This document shows positions 11,090 to 22,749 of a stretch of DNA of 64,000 nucleotides, piece after piece. The stretch is taken from positions 137,020,198-137,084,197 of the forward strand of contig NC_060246.1 of NCBI RefSeq assembly GCF_921293095.1, read 5' to 3'. Under the pieces are notes generated by a model that was not told where the DNA came from, searched no databases, and worked only from the letters and a program-made list of their open reading frames with translations. The translations under genes were made by a program, and so were the position numbers. Numbering within the stretch: position 1 is the stretch's first letter; the number at the start of each line of letters is the position of its first letter. This DNA comes from Ischnura elegans. Taxonomy: Eukaryota > Arthropoda > Insecta > Odonata > Coenagrionidae.

Positions 11090-13100
11090 AGGCCTATCTC
11101 TGACAAAGCTAATATTTCAGTTACACTAGAGTTACATTTTTTTCCCAGTAGTGGTAATTCCAAGTTTTCCTTTTAAATCCAACAGCCGTTGGTTCACACG
11201 TTCAATGTCTTTCTCCGAGAAGTAATACATTCGTCCTAAGCCTCTTGTGGTAGGAGTTTCCACATAACAAATGACATTATTTACAGGAACATTGCAAATA
11301 TCTTCTTTCTCTTTTGGCCAGTCAAATGATAAAGAATTTCACTTTTATATCACATAGATAAACATCCTTTGACATAAGTAGCCCAAAAAACCAGTGATTG
11401 TCATACAAGCAGGCCTCAAAAGAATTAGTACAAGTTTTTGTCAAAATTTCTTCCCAACTTGGCTTTATCAAGAAATTGTGGACAGAACTGTATGTGGTAT
11501 CAAAGCTGATTTTTTTTGTCGCATTGATGTTATTTGAAATTGGTATAAAAGAATGGTAGCTACGAGTGCCCGGGATTGTTTTTGCATGGCACCAGCGAGT
11601 TTCTAATTGTTGCCGAATCATAGATAATTGTTTTTTTTTTAAACGTAAAATGAAATTTTATCCACCTTGTACTTGCAGAACTCATTTTCAATGGAAGTCA
11701 TTGTGTTACCCAGATCCCGCTGAAGGCTTTCTCTTGTAAGAATGCACTTAACTGTTCCACCTATCCCATCACATGGAGATTTCCCATGACTAGTTGAAAA
11801 AAATGACCAAGAAGCATGTAAGACAAAGTCTAGGTGATGATGGCACAGGTTTATAAAGTTTTTACAGTTCTTATATAGGCCAGTACAACCATCACTGAAA
11901 TATTGCACTTTCTTTACTTCAAGGAAATTTTCCTTTAAAAACTGAATGACTATTTTTTGCATTTCAAATACGAAAGCTACATCATGTTCTAGATCGTCAG
12001 AAAATACACACAAACTTGACACACAGAGATCTTTCTTCAGCTGTCCACGAGTATAAATTACCGCTGGATGTAGGGAAAAACCATCCTGATTCCAGTGATG
12101 ACCCTGAACCTCATCTTGTATTACCTACATAATGGCAGTTTTCGCAGAAATCCAGCAAAACAATGGCTTCATCTGGCTGTAGGTTATTTTTTAGTTCTTT
12201 CAGGTGTCTCGCCTGGGATTTGTTTATGAAGGAATGTTGGAGAGGTTTTTCTAGATTGTTCACCCGACTATTGATGTATTCATCCTGAGTCACTGTTAAT
12301 CTAATTTATTGGGTCGGATCTGTTGTCACCCATGCACTGTATGTTACTTCATCTTCAGGGTCCCATTCATAAAATTTACTTTTCAGATGTTCCTTCAGTC
12401 GTTTGTCGGACATACATTCTGAACAGTGCCGTAACATGCAATACCTGTTATCTTTGGAACATACCAAGTAGTCAAATAGGTCATTGTACGTCTCCTCTAT
12501 AGAGCATGCATGGAGAAGAAGTGATGCATTCTGATGGATAGCACAGACACACACAGAATGGGTTCCAGAGGAGCCTGCCAACACGCACCATTTAGGTCGC
12601 AACAGACAGAATTTTGAAAACCCGATTTTTACATGTGGGAATTCAAATTAAAAAGCTGCATACAGCTCATTTAGGTTACTTAGAAGTAACCTCTTTTGCT
12701 TGTGGACATTTTTGGACACACTCACCTTATCATTCATTCCTGGTATAAGGCGTGAATACTCGTAATTTTATTAAATTAACTGAACTAAGTCCACTGCAGT
12801 TTGTTCTGTTTTTGCCCCTCCTTGGTTCTGGTATGGCTATGATGCCTTTCATTCTTAGTATTCCCTAGCATGCTGAATTGTATATTCACTAACATTAATT
12901 TCGGTGGCTACTTTTTTCCTACTCCATGAAGTCGGAGCTAGTGTTAGTAGCTGAATTATCTCTCGCTGACTGCCTTCTGTCACCAGTTTTTCTTTTAATA
13001 ACCCAACTAGCACATTCATATCGCTTTATCAAGAACTTCTGAATCACGCTCTGGAAGGAAATCTTTATCCAGTACTTTGAAAACCTTTTTGTTCAAAGTA
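11090..13100 (-). pseudogene. Candidate DDD transposase of the intronic TIR element
   Basis: Order from the N-terminus (high coordinate): an HTH-like block (LTLAPTSWSRKKVATEINVS), then PGMNDKVSV, KIGFSKFCLLRPKWCVLAGS, a cysteine-rich block CMLRHCSEC, LLDFCENCHY, YFSDGCTGLYKN, SHGKSPCDGIGGTVK, TIPGTRSYHSFIPIS, and near the C-terminus NVICYVETPTTRGLGRMYYF. These are signatures of an uncharacterised protein family widely seen in arthropod and other invertebrate genomes. The acidic positions in LLDF, FSDG and CDGIGG are separated by roughly 95 and exactly 40 residues, the kind of spacing used by RNase H-fold transposases. A few stops and frameshifts (between 12110, 12300 and 12603, and upstream near 12650 and 13030) make this copy inactive. 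The transposase role is inference from TIR context. Confidence 0.7.
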
Positions 13101-13103
13101 GAA

Positions 13104-13220
13104 CAACATTAATGAAGTAAAATACATTTGTGGAGTTTTTTGTCAATACAAAATGGAGAAAGTTAACTTGTATTGACATGCATCCTGTATTTTGATGTGT
13201 TTTATATGGCAACAATCAAG
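13104..13220 (-). repeat. Right terminal inverted repeat
   Basis: Inverted copy of 10883-10998; ends CAACAATCAAG just before TTTTCCCCAGC. Confidence 0.9.
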
Positions 13221-14353
13221 TTTTCCCCAGCAATGATGGGTAAGTGCGATAAATTCCTTAAAATATTCTATTTCAAAAATATATTTTTCTTATCGGGAGA
13301 AAAACAACCTTCACGTAAAAAATATTTTAATTTTTGAACGTATTATGTACTATATTCATGTTGTAAATATTTGCTTAGATATAGAAAACAGTTAACACAA
13401 GCATTTCATCACACTTGAAGGAGGACCCAACACTGACTACCAGAGTCGTGAAAAGGGATTTTTTTTGCATAAATTTTTTTTTAACAACAAAGCAACCAAA
13501 AAGCCATGAATTTTATTTTTACAGGTGGTGGGTCATACCTTAAGGGATATCAGAAAAATTAATTTAGCTTGATTCAGATATTGCCTCAGGTCAAAATTTG
13601 ATGTTTTATAGAACCATGTTTTTGATGCAAAATTTTCTAAAATCTTATGTAACATATGAGTTTAGAGAATTTCCAATATTCCTTAGGATATTTTTCAATT
13701 AGGTTTTGGAATCCTCATGACTTCTATAGTAAACCTGCAAATTTTCATAAGAATCGGATGAAAACTATGGCTGAGACAAATTATTTCCCTCTGGAGGTAC
13801 AAGTGCCTCTGGAGACCGCATTCATTGAAAAACTGCTGTTTCACCCAAACTTCAAATGGTCGTGAAAAAAAACTATTAGAGATAGCCAAGAAATATTTTA
13901 CACTGTTTCATTCCTGCATGGAAGGATGAAAATTGGCAAGTTTCATCAAAATCCGAGTCGGTGGGTGTCATGCCTGGATGAACTGACATGGAATGACCCA
14001 CAGCTAAAAAGATAGAACTATCTTCAGCACGTTTTCCATTATAGGAAAGACAATTTTAACCCCATGAAGCCAACTTCATTATCCTTTAGGCTCGCGTTTG
14101 CTGGATAATATTATGTTGTATATTTAAAAATGTATTCAAACCAAACTTAAGGTTAAATCGACGGGTGAGTGCAAATATTACTTGTGCCTAAATTTATAAG
14201 CAGTGATCTGATGTGAGGAAGTAAAATTGCATTTCTGTTAATGATCATATTTTTTGGTGATACATTCTCATAATCTACTGTAAAGCTCGTGAGAAAAATC
14301 ATTGCATTTGAGTTTAATTACATTTATATAATCAAAAGTGAAAATTTTGAATA

Positions 14354-15640
14354 CTGTAGACTCTTATTATTACGAAGCAAACAGTGGCGGCTGGTGGTGA
14401 TATATCCAGGGTGTGCATTAGAGAAGATATATACGATGATGAAAAACGGCATGAAGTTGAAATGAATGTTGTTAAGTGGTACTGAATGCATTGACAGACT
14501 AAGATCCGTGCGCACTCGCGTCGTGTTGAGTCTCCTCCCAGCACCCATTTGAACATGGCATGCCCCCGTGCTTACTTCATCCCACCTAAGCACCTGCAAG
14601 CGATCACATGGACAATATGCGGCCGGCGCGATGCCATAGGATCGCATACTAGTAGAGTGGTGAATTCGCCAAGGAGATAGCAGTAGCATTTGGAGCTTCA
14701 TATCCCATCTCTGTGTGGACAGGATTTTAATCTTTCTCTTTGCAAAGGATGGTATAGTTTTCTTTCATAATTCATTCGTCTTTGGGTGTGCAGTTGCTAA
14801 CATGTGTATATGCACGCATCGCCACTGGAAGCAAATCGTTGGTCCCGACAAAATGGCCTATCCAATCTATGGTAAAAGAAACATTATTACGAAATTTTCA
14901 TTATTACGGAATTATGAACCTCGGTCGCGCTTCTCTGGCTACAAAAAGAACTGTATTACAAGGTTCCACAAATAAGCAGCAGCATTTAAGTGGATGTACA
15001 CAATGCTGCATTATAACTATCGCACGATGCTTAAGTTCTCCTCGTGCACTGTGCACAAGACGTCAATTGTGGTTCTATTTTCAGTAGGAGATACTAAGTA
15101 TGCACGCAAAATCATATGATTAGCTTCATTTCTGTAGAATCATTGTGACCTACTCATTATCACTCGTAAATTGAACGTAAAGTAAGACCTCTTCTTAAGA
15201 AAACACAATTTACTAACTTCCAGAGATACGAAAATTGAAAAAAGTTAAAGCGTACCCAAAATTTCAAATTTGGCACCTTTTGAGTTGCCGATGCAATGCT
15301 GTGTAGCGTAAAGGAACTCCCACTTTGGGTATAATCTGAACAAAGTATCACGTATGATGCAAAGTCAGTAACTGTTCAGCATTTTGCCCATTCTTCTTTC
15401 CTGCAGACAGCTTTTTTCGGCTCCGGCTGCATTGTACACCCAGCTAGATCAGTTCGTCACAATAGTGAGTTCACGCAAAATTTTATAGCAGTGTTGCATT
15501 CCGCAGAATAATCACACTTCTTGCTGCCTTGCATTGCATTATGAACTATAGATTCTTATAAGAAACGTTAATACGAACTTCCTTATTACAAACCTACGGT
15601 TTTTTGGTCCTGTGAACTTGGTATTAACGAGAGTCTACTC
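14354..15640. mobile_element. Pogo/Tc1-mariner-like non-autonomous element (1.29 kb)
   Basis: The left end CTGTAGACTCTTATTATTACG and the reverse complement of the right end, GAGTAGACTCTCGTTAATACC, are degenerate inverted repeats of the CAGTAGACTCTCGTTA type. TA flanks both ends (14352-14353, 15641-15642). No transposase blocks were found inside; short antisense open frames near 14330-14700 have no recognisable domain. Confidence 0.65.
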
Positions 15641-16224
15641 TACCACCCATGCTGATCGAAAGGTAGTTCCAACCGCTTCGACCTCATCTGCAGATGTAAA
15701 TTTTTGGTAGAACATTTTCATTAATGCCTAAAGCACTTTAATAAAATATTTTATGCAAAGGTGTTAAATAATAATTAATTTGCTGGTTTGCATGATGGTA
15801 TTCACTGCTTGAGAAAATATTGAGTGTGATTGCATCACATGCAGGAGCAAAATTGAAAGTAATGGGATCGTACTGATTACTTTTATAAAGAGTAATTTGT
15901 TATTGAATTGAGTAACAAATGTGGCCCCGTAATTGTTATTCAGCCTGACATAACATTTTTTTAGTACATGCCATGCATGAGCACGTTTTATTTAGTTTCT
16001 TTAGTATTTTTCATCCTGTTTGCATGTGGCAACATGACATCCGCCTTCTTCCTTTCTGGCCCTAGCATTTGGGGAACCTTAGAAACTTGAAATTTGGTAC
16101 ATTATTATTCTTGAATTTTCTGAGTGGGGAAAATTAAAGAAATTATACTTAGCACTGTGGATGATTTATATTTTATTTTGTAGAAGCCATTGTAGTAAGT
16201 CACAGTGAGTTTTTACTTTTTCAG

Positions 16225-16289
16225 GTAAGGAAGCTGCAAAGCAAACAAAGACAAAGGAAGTGAACAAGGCACTTGGGAAAAGGACATGA
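16225..16289 (+). CDS. PDAP1: PDAP1, last coding exon
   Basis: Begins with the GT that completes the split serine codon (A|GT) after the acceptor TTTTTCAG, and reads SKEAAKQTKTKEVNKALGKR followed by T and the stop TGA at 16287-16289. This lysine-rich tail matches the length and character of the PDAP1 C-terminus. The frame is open only in the phase set by the exon at 10639-10790, which confirms the splice junction. The two exons give 72 residues, about 40 percent of the usual protein length of roughly 180. Confidence 0.9.
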
Positions 16290-16872
16290 TGAACACAGGA
16301 AATGTTAAATGTTTGAGTGATTAACTTGGTGGACCATCACCATTGGATGCTCCTAATCTTAAAGAATTATTACCCAAACATGAAATTGTAAATTCCATTG
16401 GACTCTTGATGAGCACTCTGGTTCTGATTGAAGTAGGTCTTTAATTATCTCGGAAATCTTTGAATGCTTTCTTTAAACATGTAATCTCATGGCAGCCATA
16501 ATGAGATTTTATGACCCATTCTGATGGTTTTTAATTTTTGAATGGTTTTTCGTTAGAATGAAATGCAATTTTTGCCATGATTTCTTTTTCCAAGTCTAAC
16601 ATTGGCTTAATGGCATAGGGGCGAGAAATTTGTCCAAGAGGTACTTCTTGAGCTCTGTTGTGAATGTGAAATCCTTAATAATATTTATTTCACTTTCCAT
16701 CAGATCTCAGTGGTAGCTAGTTGCTAAGCTGTGAATGCTACCAGCCATTATCCTCTTCTGTGGTCCCTGTGGAAGTTTATCTCCCATTAATATTTCCCAT
16801 GGTACAAGTTGTGTACTATAGATATTATGACATTATCTTGTTTGACTAATAAAATGAACTGAATTGTCACTG
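16290..16872 (+). other. PDAP1 3' untranslated region
   Basis: Runs from the stop codon to shortly after the poly(A) signal. No open frame continues; sequence is AT-rich as expected of a 3'UTR. The end point is inferred from the signal and a GT-rich stretch (CTGTTTGATTGCTC) after it. Confidence 0.7.
16848..16853 (+). terminator. Polyadenylation signal AATAAA
   Basis: Canonical hexamer 559 bases after the PDAP1 stop codon; cleavage expected 10-25 bases later. Confidence 0.75.
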
Positions 16873-19191
16873 TTTGATTGCTCATGCTTTGATTTTTATC
16901 AGGCCTTTTCAGTTTCAGCTGAAATATTGGCACACCACTCCTTGATTTTTTCTTAAAGATAGGTACATGGTTATTTTAGTTATTGATTTTTACATAGTTT
17001 TTATACCATATATCTCTTTTGGATTGATTAATGCTTCTCAAATGCTGATTTACTAGTGGTGTTCATTTGTCAAGAGAGGTAAGTTTGGAAAATTAACCTG
17101 TAAATGCAGTTTGTATCTCAAACCATGACTTATTTTAGTTGCTCCAGTTTAAAAGAAACACCCATGGTATAAAGACATTTATGGCCTGCCTCTTTTCTCC
17201 TTTTTAGTGGTAAAATGCCCTTTCTTATTCTTATTGGGAAGACATTATTACATGAAATGGTGCTACATTTGAGTCCTTGGTACCCAGGTATCAAATGTCT
17301 TTGGTTGTGCTGTATTCCTTCAGGTGGTAGGCCATTGTATGCAAGATGTAACTTTTGCAGTGCAAGAATGTAATCTGGTGAACACCATCTTAATGTATCA
17401 GATGGGGTCAATTCTTTGCATCAGATATTTGTACTCAGTTGTAAGGATTGTCATCATCCTGATATTCGTCTGAAAGTATTTCTTGATGGAAACTTCTATG
17501 TCTTTGGTGCTGAGGTGAATGATTGGTGGATGTTAGTTTTGTTTGTGGTTGAAATCTCCTTTTTTGTAATGCTTTGATCTTCTGGATGGTTTTAAAAGCC
17601 AATTTTCCTAAGAGTTGACTTAAAGTGTTCATTTACAATGTGTTTTTCTTCTTTTAATTGGCATGGCACCTCCCAAAAATAATTTATGCCAAGGGGGAAA
17701 GGCTTTTTTTCCTGGAAAATGTGCTGAGTACATTGTTTTCCTCATTAGGGTACAAAGTACATGTATGTATAGATGTGAGTGTCACATAGGGTTTTCTTAT
17801 TTAGCAAAGCATCGAGATAAAGCAGACAAGCAAGCACACGTCTTTGATCTTCATTTCATACGAAAGGAATGTTTGGGAAGTCATGAAATATCAGTGAATA
17901 TTACACAAAAAGTTGTAAAAATCTTACTTCCTTGATAGTTTAAATGGTGGCTTTTTTCATCCTTGCACAAATACATGTACATAATTATCTTCAATATGTC
18001 TCATTGCCCACAGGTCATTACCAACATGCTATTCAGATGGTTCTTCTTTAATGGTTACACTTATTTTATGACATGAATATCCTTTATTTGTTCAAAGATT
18101 TTTAATTTTACTGTGCTTTAAAATATTTTTATTTCCTTTAAAGATTGCTAAGTCCTGGGTAAGAACTAGATCCTAAGAACTGGATAAGAGTATTCCATAA
18201 AATATGTACATATATGTATGTTGTCATATACATACGTAGTCAGGAAAATTGCACCAATAATTTGGAAAGTCACTAATGTTCTGATAATTTCCTGTTGTAA
18301 ATCAAAGTGCTCTTATATTTTCTTAGTCTCTTGGTGGGCAATCTACAATTTTCATGATGTACAATGAGATCATTAGGAAATAGTTCACTAATCACCTCAT
18401 GCATACGGTTTCAAGCTGCACAATTTATCAGCTTTTACCTTAGAATGCTTCATATAAAGATTGGGGTGAATGAGCTACCAGTTGTCACTCAATGAAGTTT
18501 TTATACATTTTCATTTTGATAGATCAGCCCCTAGGTGCTGTGATGCTAGTTACCTCTTGTGTACAGGGATGCCGACTTACAAAAAATATTGGCCTCTGTG
18601 CTGGGAGAAGAGAGGAAATCACCCTAGATAAGCTGCTTCTTAAATATTTGTCGAATTCTGCTTCTATTTTACATTAATGCTCACACATAGCTGGGTGAAT
18701 TTAGCTCTGTATTTTATGAGTGATTGCAAGCATTTAATGGAGTAAGAATTGATACATTTTCTGATGTGGAATGATTTGCAGAATTCGTGAGAGTGATTGT
18801 AGAATATATAGTTGGAGAAACAGAATCTAGTCTAAAAAATTCATTGGGAATGGAAGAAGCATGTTGGAGGGCAGAGCATGTGAATCTAGAGGTTGGACAC
18901 ACTTCTGGATAACTCGTAAAGTCAAGGAATTTTATCACATCTGGAAAGTCGGGGAACGTCTATAAGAATTACATATAAATCTGTAAAAATCATAATTGCT
19001 GTGTAAGTTAAATGGTGAAATTTCTCTTCCCTCAAACTCGTTGGTATACCTCTTCCACGGTATACAGTAAGGGGGATGTTGCCCAGAGGATTTCATGAAG
19101 AGAATGTGGAGGCTACATATATGACTTTTGACCTTATGTATATCACATGCGGCAATTGTGGTTTGGAGGAATATATATAGACCTACGTAGG
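16873..19191. other. No recognisable gene
   Basis: Two adjacent minus-strand open frames (about 17130-17411 and 17435-17632) lie tail-to-tail with PDAP1. They share no reading frame and match nothing I know. The rest is AT-rich. Confidence 0.4.
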
Positions 19192-19199
19192 CATGGATG

Positions 19200-19482
19200 C
19201 ATGGGTGTACCCAGCGAGGGGCAGGGGCGGGGCAGCTGCCCCCCTCTAGAAGCAAAAATCGCAAAAGTCTAAGCAAAATCAGTACTGAATTGAAACGAAA
19301 GCATTCAACAAATGTTATTTAAACCCATGATAATTTATATGTATTAGTATAAGATATGTAACTAAAATAAAACTACTTTTTCAAGGAAATAATCTCATAA
19401 ACTAGTGTCACCACTTGGTTTGCCCCCCTCTAGACCATGGCTTCACCCCCCACCCCTTGTTATGATTCTGGGTTAGCCCTTG
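19200..19482. mobile_element. hAT-type MITE, family 1 (283 bp)
   Basis: Flanked by a perfect 8-bp duplication CATGGATG (19192-19199 and 19483-19490). Termini are CATGGGTGTACCCAG and, in reverse complement, CAAGGGCTAACCCAG. The left part (CAGCGAGG, GCAGCTGCC, TAGAAGCAAAAATCGCAAA) is shared with the copy at 33411-33644. No coding capacity. Confidence 0.88.
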
Positions 19483-19490
19483 CATGGATG

Positions 19491-20262
19491 CATTACTGCT
19501 TTGACAATGGTCATTTCAGATGTACAGGGTGCTCACAAACCGTGAAAACAGATAAATGAAATGCAGCAGAATTGGGCAGGGAAATGTCTGATATTTTGGA
19601 ATCTCTTACGAAATGTGGGAGTTACTAAATAGGTAGTTAGCACCATATGCAGTGCAGCACAGTGTGTCATTGATATTCTCCTCCTATGTTCGGACGTTCT
19701 CTTTACTCTGTGCCAGCAAGAAGAGAATATGTCAGTATGTCAGCCCCCGTGCTGTACTTTCTAATTGAATGAAGAAGAAATTTAAGCCTTATGGAATCAT
19801 ATCTGGAGTGGAGCTGTTATGTACTCAAATGCCACACCTCCAGAATTTGTTACAATACACTTTCCTATGATGCACCTCTTCATCAGAAATTTCCATTAAT
19901 GTTATATCATAGCTGAAACACCTAAGTCATCTCATGAGTGGAAAATTTACTCAAGTGTGTCGATTTCTACTCGTGTTTACCCAAATTTGTTTTGGTGTAC
20001 TTATGGTATGTTTTAAAAACAAGTACATAGTAAGCAATTTTTCGAAATTATGGAAAAAACTCAGGGAAAATACAGGTAGATAAATGTTATCTCCCCGATT
20101 TAGAAGGAATTAATCAACCTGAGACGTGATGGCTGTAATAAGGATAGTATGGAGGCATATAGAAAAGGTGAATGTGAACAGGATATGAACGTTTGCTCCT
20201 TGAACTATGAAAGTTATGTAGAGTATGAAAGGATGATAGAGATGTGTGTCAGGTGACTCATT
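19491..20262. other. No recognisable gene
   Basis: A lone mariner-like end (ACAGGGTGCTCACAAACC near 19522) has no visible partner. Otherwise nothing assignable. Confidence 0.4.
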
Positions 20263-20479
20263 CCTACTAAACTGCTATGTTTACATTATTGTTTATTTAT
20301 TTCCATTACCCCATAAACAGCACATTTATGGCTTTTACAATGGGGAATTAACAATGAAGGACATTTACACACGCCCATGCCCTGGATAAGGGTAACTTAC
20401 CCAGGCAGGACTCGAACCCGCGACCTTCGGTTTGGCATGCGAGAACTTTACCCCACCGCCACCGAGGCCGGCTCATTTT
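20263..20479 (-). mobile_element. tRNA-derived SINE with target duplication (about 217 bp)
   Basis: Minus strand: head GCCTCGGTGGCGGTGGGGTA, then the B box GGTTCGAGTCC, then a non-tRNA body ending in an A-rich tail (AAATAAATAAACAATA). Nine-base direct repeats TGACTCATT lie at 20254-20262 and 20480-20488. A truncated relative is at 51395-51468. Confidence 0.8.
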
Positions 20480-20514
20480 TGACTCATTTATAATCCTTTT
20501 ATGGGTAAGAATGT

Positions 20515-20801
20515 ATAAGTGTTGCTAGGCAAGTAAGTAGGTTGCTCCCCAAGCAACCTGGCAGGCCAGGTTGTTTGGGGAGGGGTCGAAAACCAGGAGG
20601 GGAAATTTTTGAAGTACAAAGTACCAAGTAGAGGGTTTTAAACTAATTTCTAAACTTTTCATAATCGAAAAAAACTTCACTTTTCAAAGAAATCTTTTCT
20701 AAATTCTTGATTTATTTTAATATTTGGTTTCCTTTGTGATGCAAAGTAAGTGTGCTTTTATAGTTCAGGGGGGGTGTCCCCCCTCTTGCTACGTCACTGG
20801 T
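20515..20801. mobile_element. Degenerate hAT-type MITE, family 2
   Basis: Its interior (AAAACCAGGAGGGGAAATTTT, GGGTTTTAAACTAATTT, CTTTTCATAATCGAAAAAAA) matches the reverse complement of the intact copy at 32727-33029. The right end GCTACGTCACTG is the expected terminus; the left end is eroded (TTGCTAGG) and no target duplication survives. Confidence 0.7.
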
Positions 20802-21689
20802 GTGAGACGAGGCTGTTGCCCTAGCAGTTTTTACATCTATGGAGAGGAGATGGTGTGGGAGACATTGGATGAACTGAATGAGGGAGTTAAAGTGTGGGGA
20901 TTGATGTTTTTAAATGTTGAGGTTTGCAGATGATGCAACACTGATTGTGTAGTTGGTGAAAAGGTTTCAGTCACTCGTGCATTTGATAAGTGGTGAAAAT
21001 ATTATGGCTAGAAGATTAATTGCTAGAGGAAAAGCTATACCATTGTGGCGTAATTCCACCGGAAAAAAAATAAAAAAAGACAGGATCGTTCAAACTTAAA
21101 TATATTTTCACAACTATTCAAACGAACAAAAGATAAGTGAGGTGGGGACCAAAGGACCACCATTCATGGATTAGCAATGTGAAGGGATTTGGCGTGCAGG
21201 TGCAGCAGGGTTAGAAGCAGTGGTATGGCAGTAGAGGTGTGCGTTCAGGGCATGCAGCGTAGATGTGCGGGCAAGCCTGTTAGCCAAGACGTGTGGGTGA
21301 GGCATTCAGGCAAGGCGGAAAACGATTTGAAGAAGAGAGCCTGCACTCAGCAAAGGAGAGGTCCACTGCAAATTTGTGATTCACAGAAGAGAGAGGTGCT
21401 TGTGCTGACTTCCAGTGCCTTTAGAGCAAGGAAGGGGAAGAATATGCTGCTCCACCACTGGCAAAGTACAGAACCAAAAAAACAAGGAAATAGAGTCAAT
21501 TCTTTATAGCACCAATACTTAACATACTCTGCTGCCTTGAGCTACTTTGTTCATCATAATTGTATCGAACAATAAATGCTCAAAAAATAATTATTTTCAA
21601 TTAATAAAAATCAAATGTTATGTAATGGTTACAAAAAATGAGGAGAGGAGCTTTTATGAGATACAAAGTTGCCCAGGATGCAGGGATGA
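20802..21689. other. No recognisable gene; position where a BEL 3' LTR would lie
   Basis: Downstream of the BEL/Pao integrase on its strand, but I could not find LTR ends. A plus-strand open frame at 21189-21509 has no known domain. Confidence 0.35.
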
Positions 21690-21863
21690 ATTTTCAACAG
21701 GGAGAGGAATTACTTGAACCACTGGCCTTGTGAGTTTCTTATGCCGTAGGTAGGTAAACCACATGCACAACTCAAACCTGTTTTAGTGACATCGATACTA
21801 CTCTTGCCAGACACCACAAGAGAGGGGGTGTATTGGGTTCATGCGCAAGGACCAAATCACCAG

Positions 21864-22349
21864 TGTGGAAGGTTACACAGGATTTCCACTGGGTCAGGTT
21901 CTCCAACTCCATCTCGGCCGACGTTTCGATGGGTGAGTTGTCCATCGTCTTCAGGGCATGTCGAGTCTAGAAAATCGTCCTCCTTATATATGGAAGACGG
22001 CGGTATCAACCGGGGCAGGTGTTGTGTGATTGGTCGAGAGCTTCCCGCCTTTTTCCTCGTTCCTCACGAATGCTCCTCAGCACTGGTTTCCATGAGGCGC
22101 TCAGAGTGTGGCTAGACTCTGAGCGCCTCATGGAAACCAGTGCTGAGGAAACCAATCACACAACACCTGCCCCGGTTGATACCGCCGTCTTCCATATTTA
22201 AGGAGGACGATTTTCTAGACTCGACATGCCCTGAAGACAACTCGTCCATTGAAATGTCGGCGGAGATGGAGTTGGAGAACCTGACCCGGTGGAAATCCCT
22301 TGTAACCTTCCTCAATTCTATACGCCGGGAAAGCCTACGATCATTCTTC
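21864..22349. mobile_element. Foldback element inserted in BEL integrase, 13-bp target duplication
   Basis: Two long inverted arms (from about 21864 and to about 22318) meet at about 22113. They share GGTTCTCCAACTCCATCTCG, CATGTCGAGTCTAGAAAATC, GGTATCAACCGGGGCAGGTG and TGGTTTCCATGAGGCGCTCA in opposite orientation. The left arm has an extra 30-40 bases. The 13-base string ACCAAATCACCAG flanks the insert at 21851-21863 and 22350-22362, and the BEL frame ('GDLV') is duplicated accordingly. Each arm holds a hammerhead-like core pointing outward. Confidence 0.88.
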
Positions 22350-22749
22350 ACCAAATCACCAGGTTTCAATCCACAATGGCAAGAGTCCACTTTGTTTCTG
22401 TTGTTGAGTGTGGAGATATTCCAGATGCCATCTTTTACAAATCCTTTGGAAGTGAGACTGCACTATCTTCCAGTGGTTTAGTCTGTTGAGGGGAATGCTT
22501 GAATGATCTTTCATTGATGGAGAGCTAAGAGGTGTGTCAATAAGGAAATTACCTGGAGTGAGAGCAGATACTTCTGATGGGTGTGAAGAAAGAGGTGTAA
22601 GAGGTTGTTTAGGTTTAGCATGGCTTCCACTTGAGAAGTCAAATTGATGAATTGGATAGGGTGATTTCCGATTATTTTTTTTATTGCCTGAATTGAAAGA
22701 TTATTATTCCTGGAGTGCATATTCCACGCTTTTAGATTTCTAAATGGCA

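Larger units (their letters stand above)
10883..13220 (-). mobile_element. TIR DNA transposon of unassigned superfamily, about 2.34 kb
   Basis: Long terminal inverted repeats of about 115 bp (10883-10998 and 13104-13220) match at more than 90 percent by eye, with a few substitutions and one-base indels. Immediately outside lie near-identical direct repeats, TTTCCCCTGC at 10874-10883 and TTTCCCCAGC at 13222-13231, a possible target duplication that partly overlaps the left end. The interior carries a decayed minus-strand gene filling almost all the space between the TIRs. The element is inserted antisense in the last PDAP1 intron. Confidence 0.85.
10791..16224 (+). other. PDAP1 last intron (5.4 kb) hosting two transposons
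   Basis: Bounded by GTAAGT at 10791 and TTTTTCAG ending at 16224. Holds an antisense TIR transposon (10883-13220) and a pogo-like element (14354-15640). The remaining stretches 13232-14351 and 15643-16224 show no gene. A hAT-like end (CAGTGGCGGCTGGTGG near 14391) sits just inside the pogo-like element without a visible partner. Confidence 0.85.

Noticed and set aside
17130..17632. Two adjacent minus frames downstream of PDAP1
   Set aside because: Out of frame with each other, several begin at non-ATG codons, no domain; could be a neighbouring gene's exon but unsupported.
19522..19560. Mariner insertion
   Set aside because: Only one ACAGGGTG-type end found; no partner inverted repeat or TA pair.
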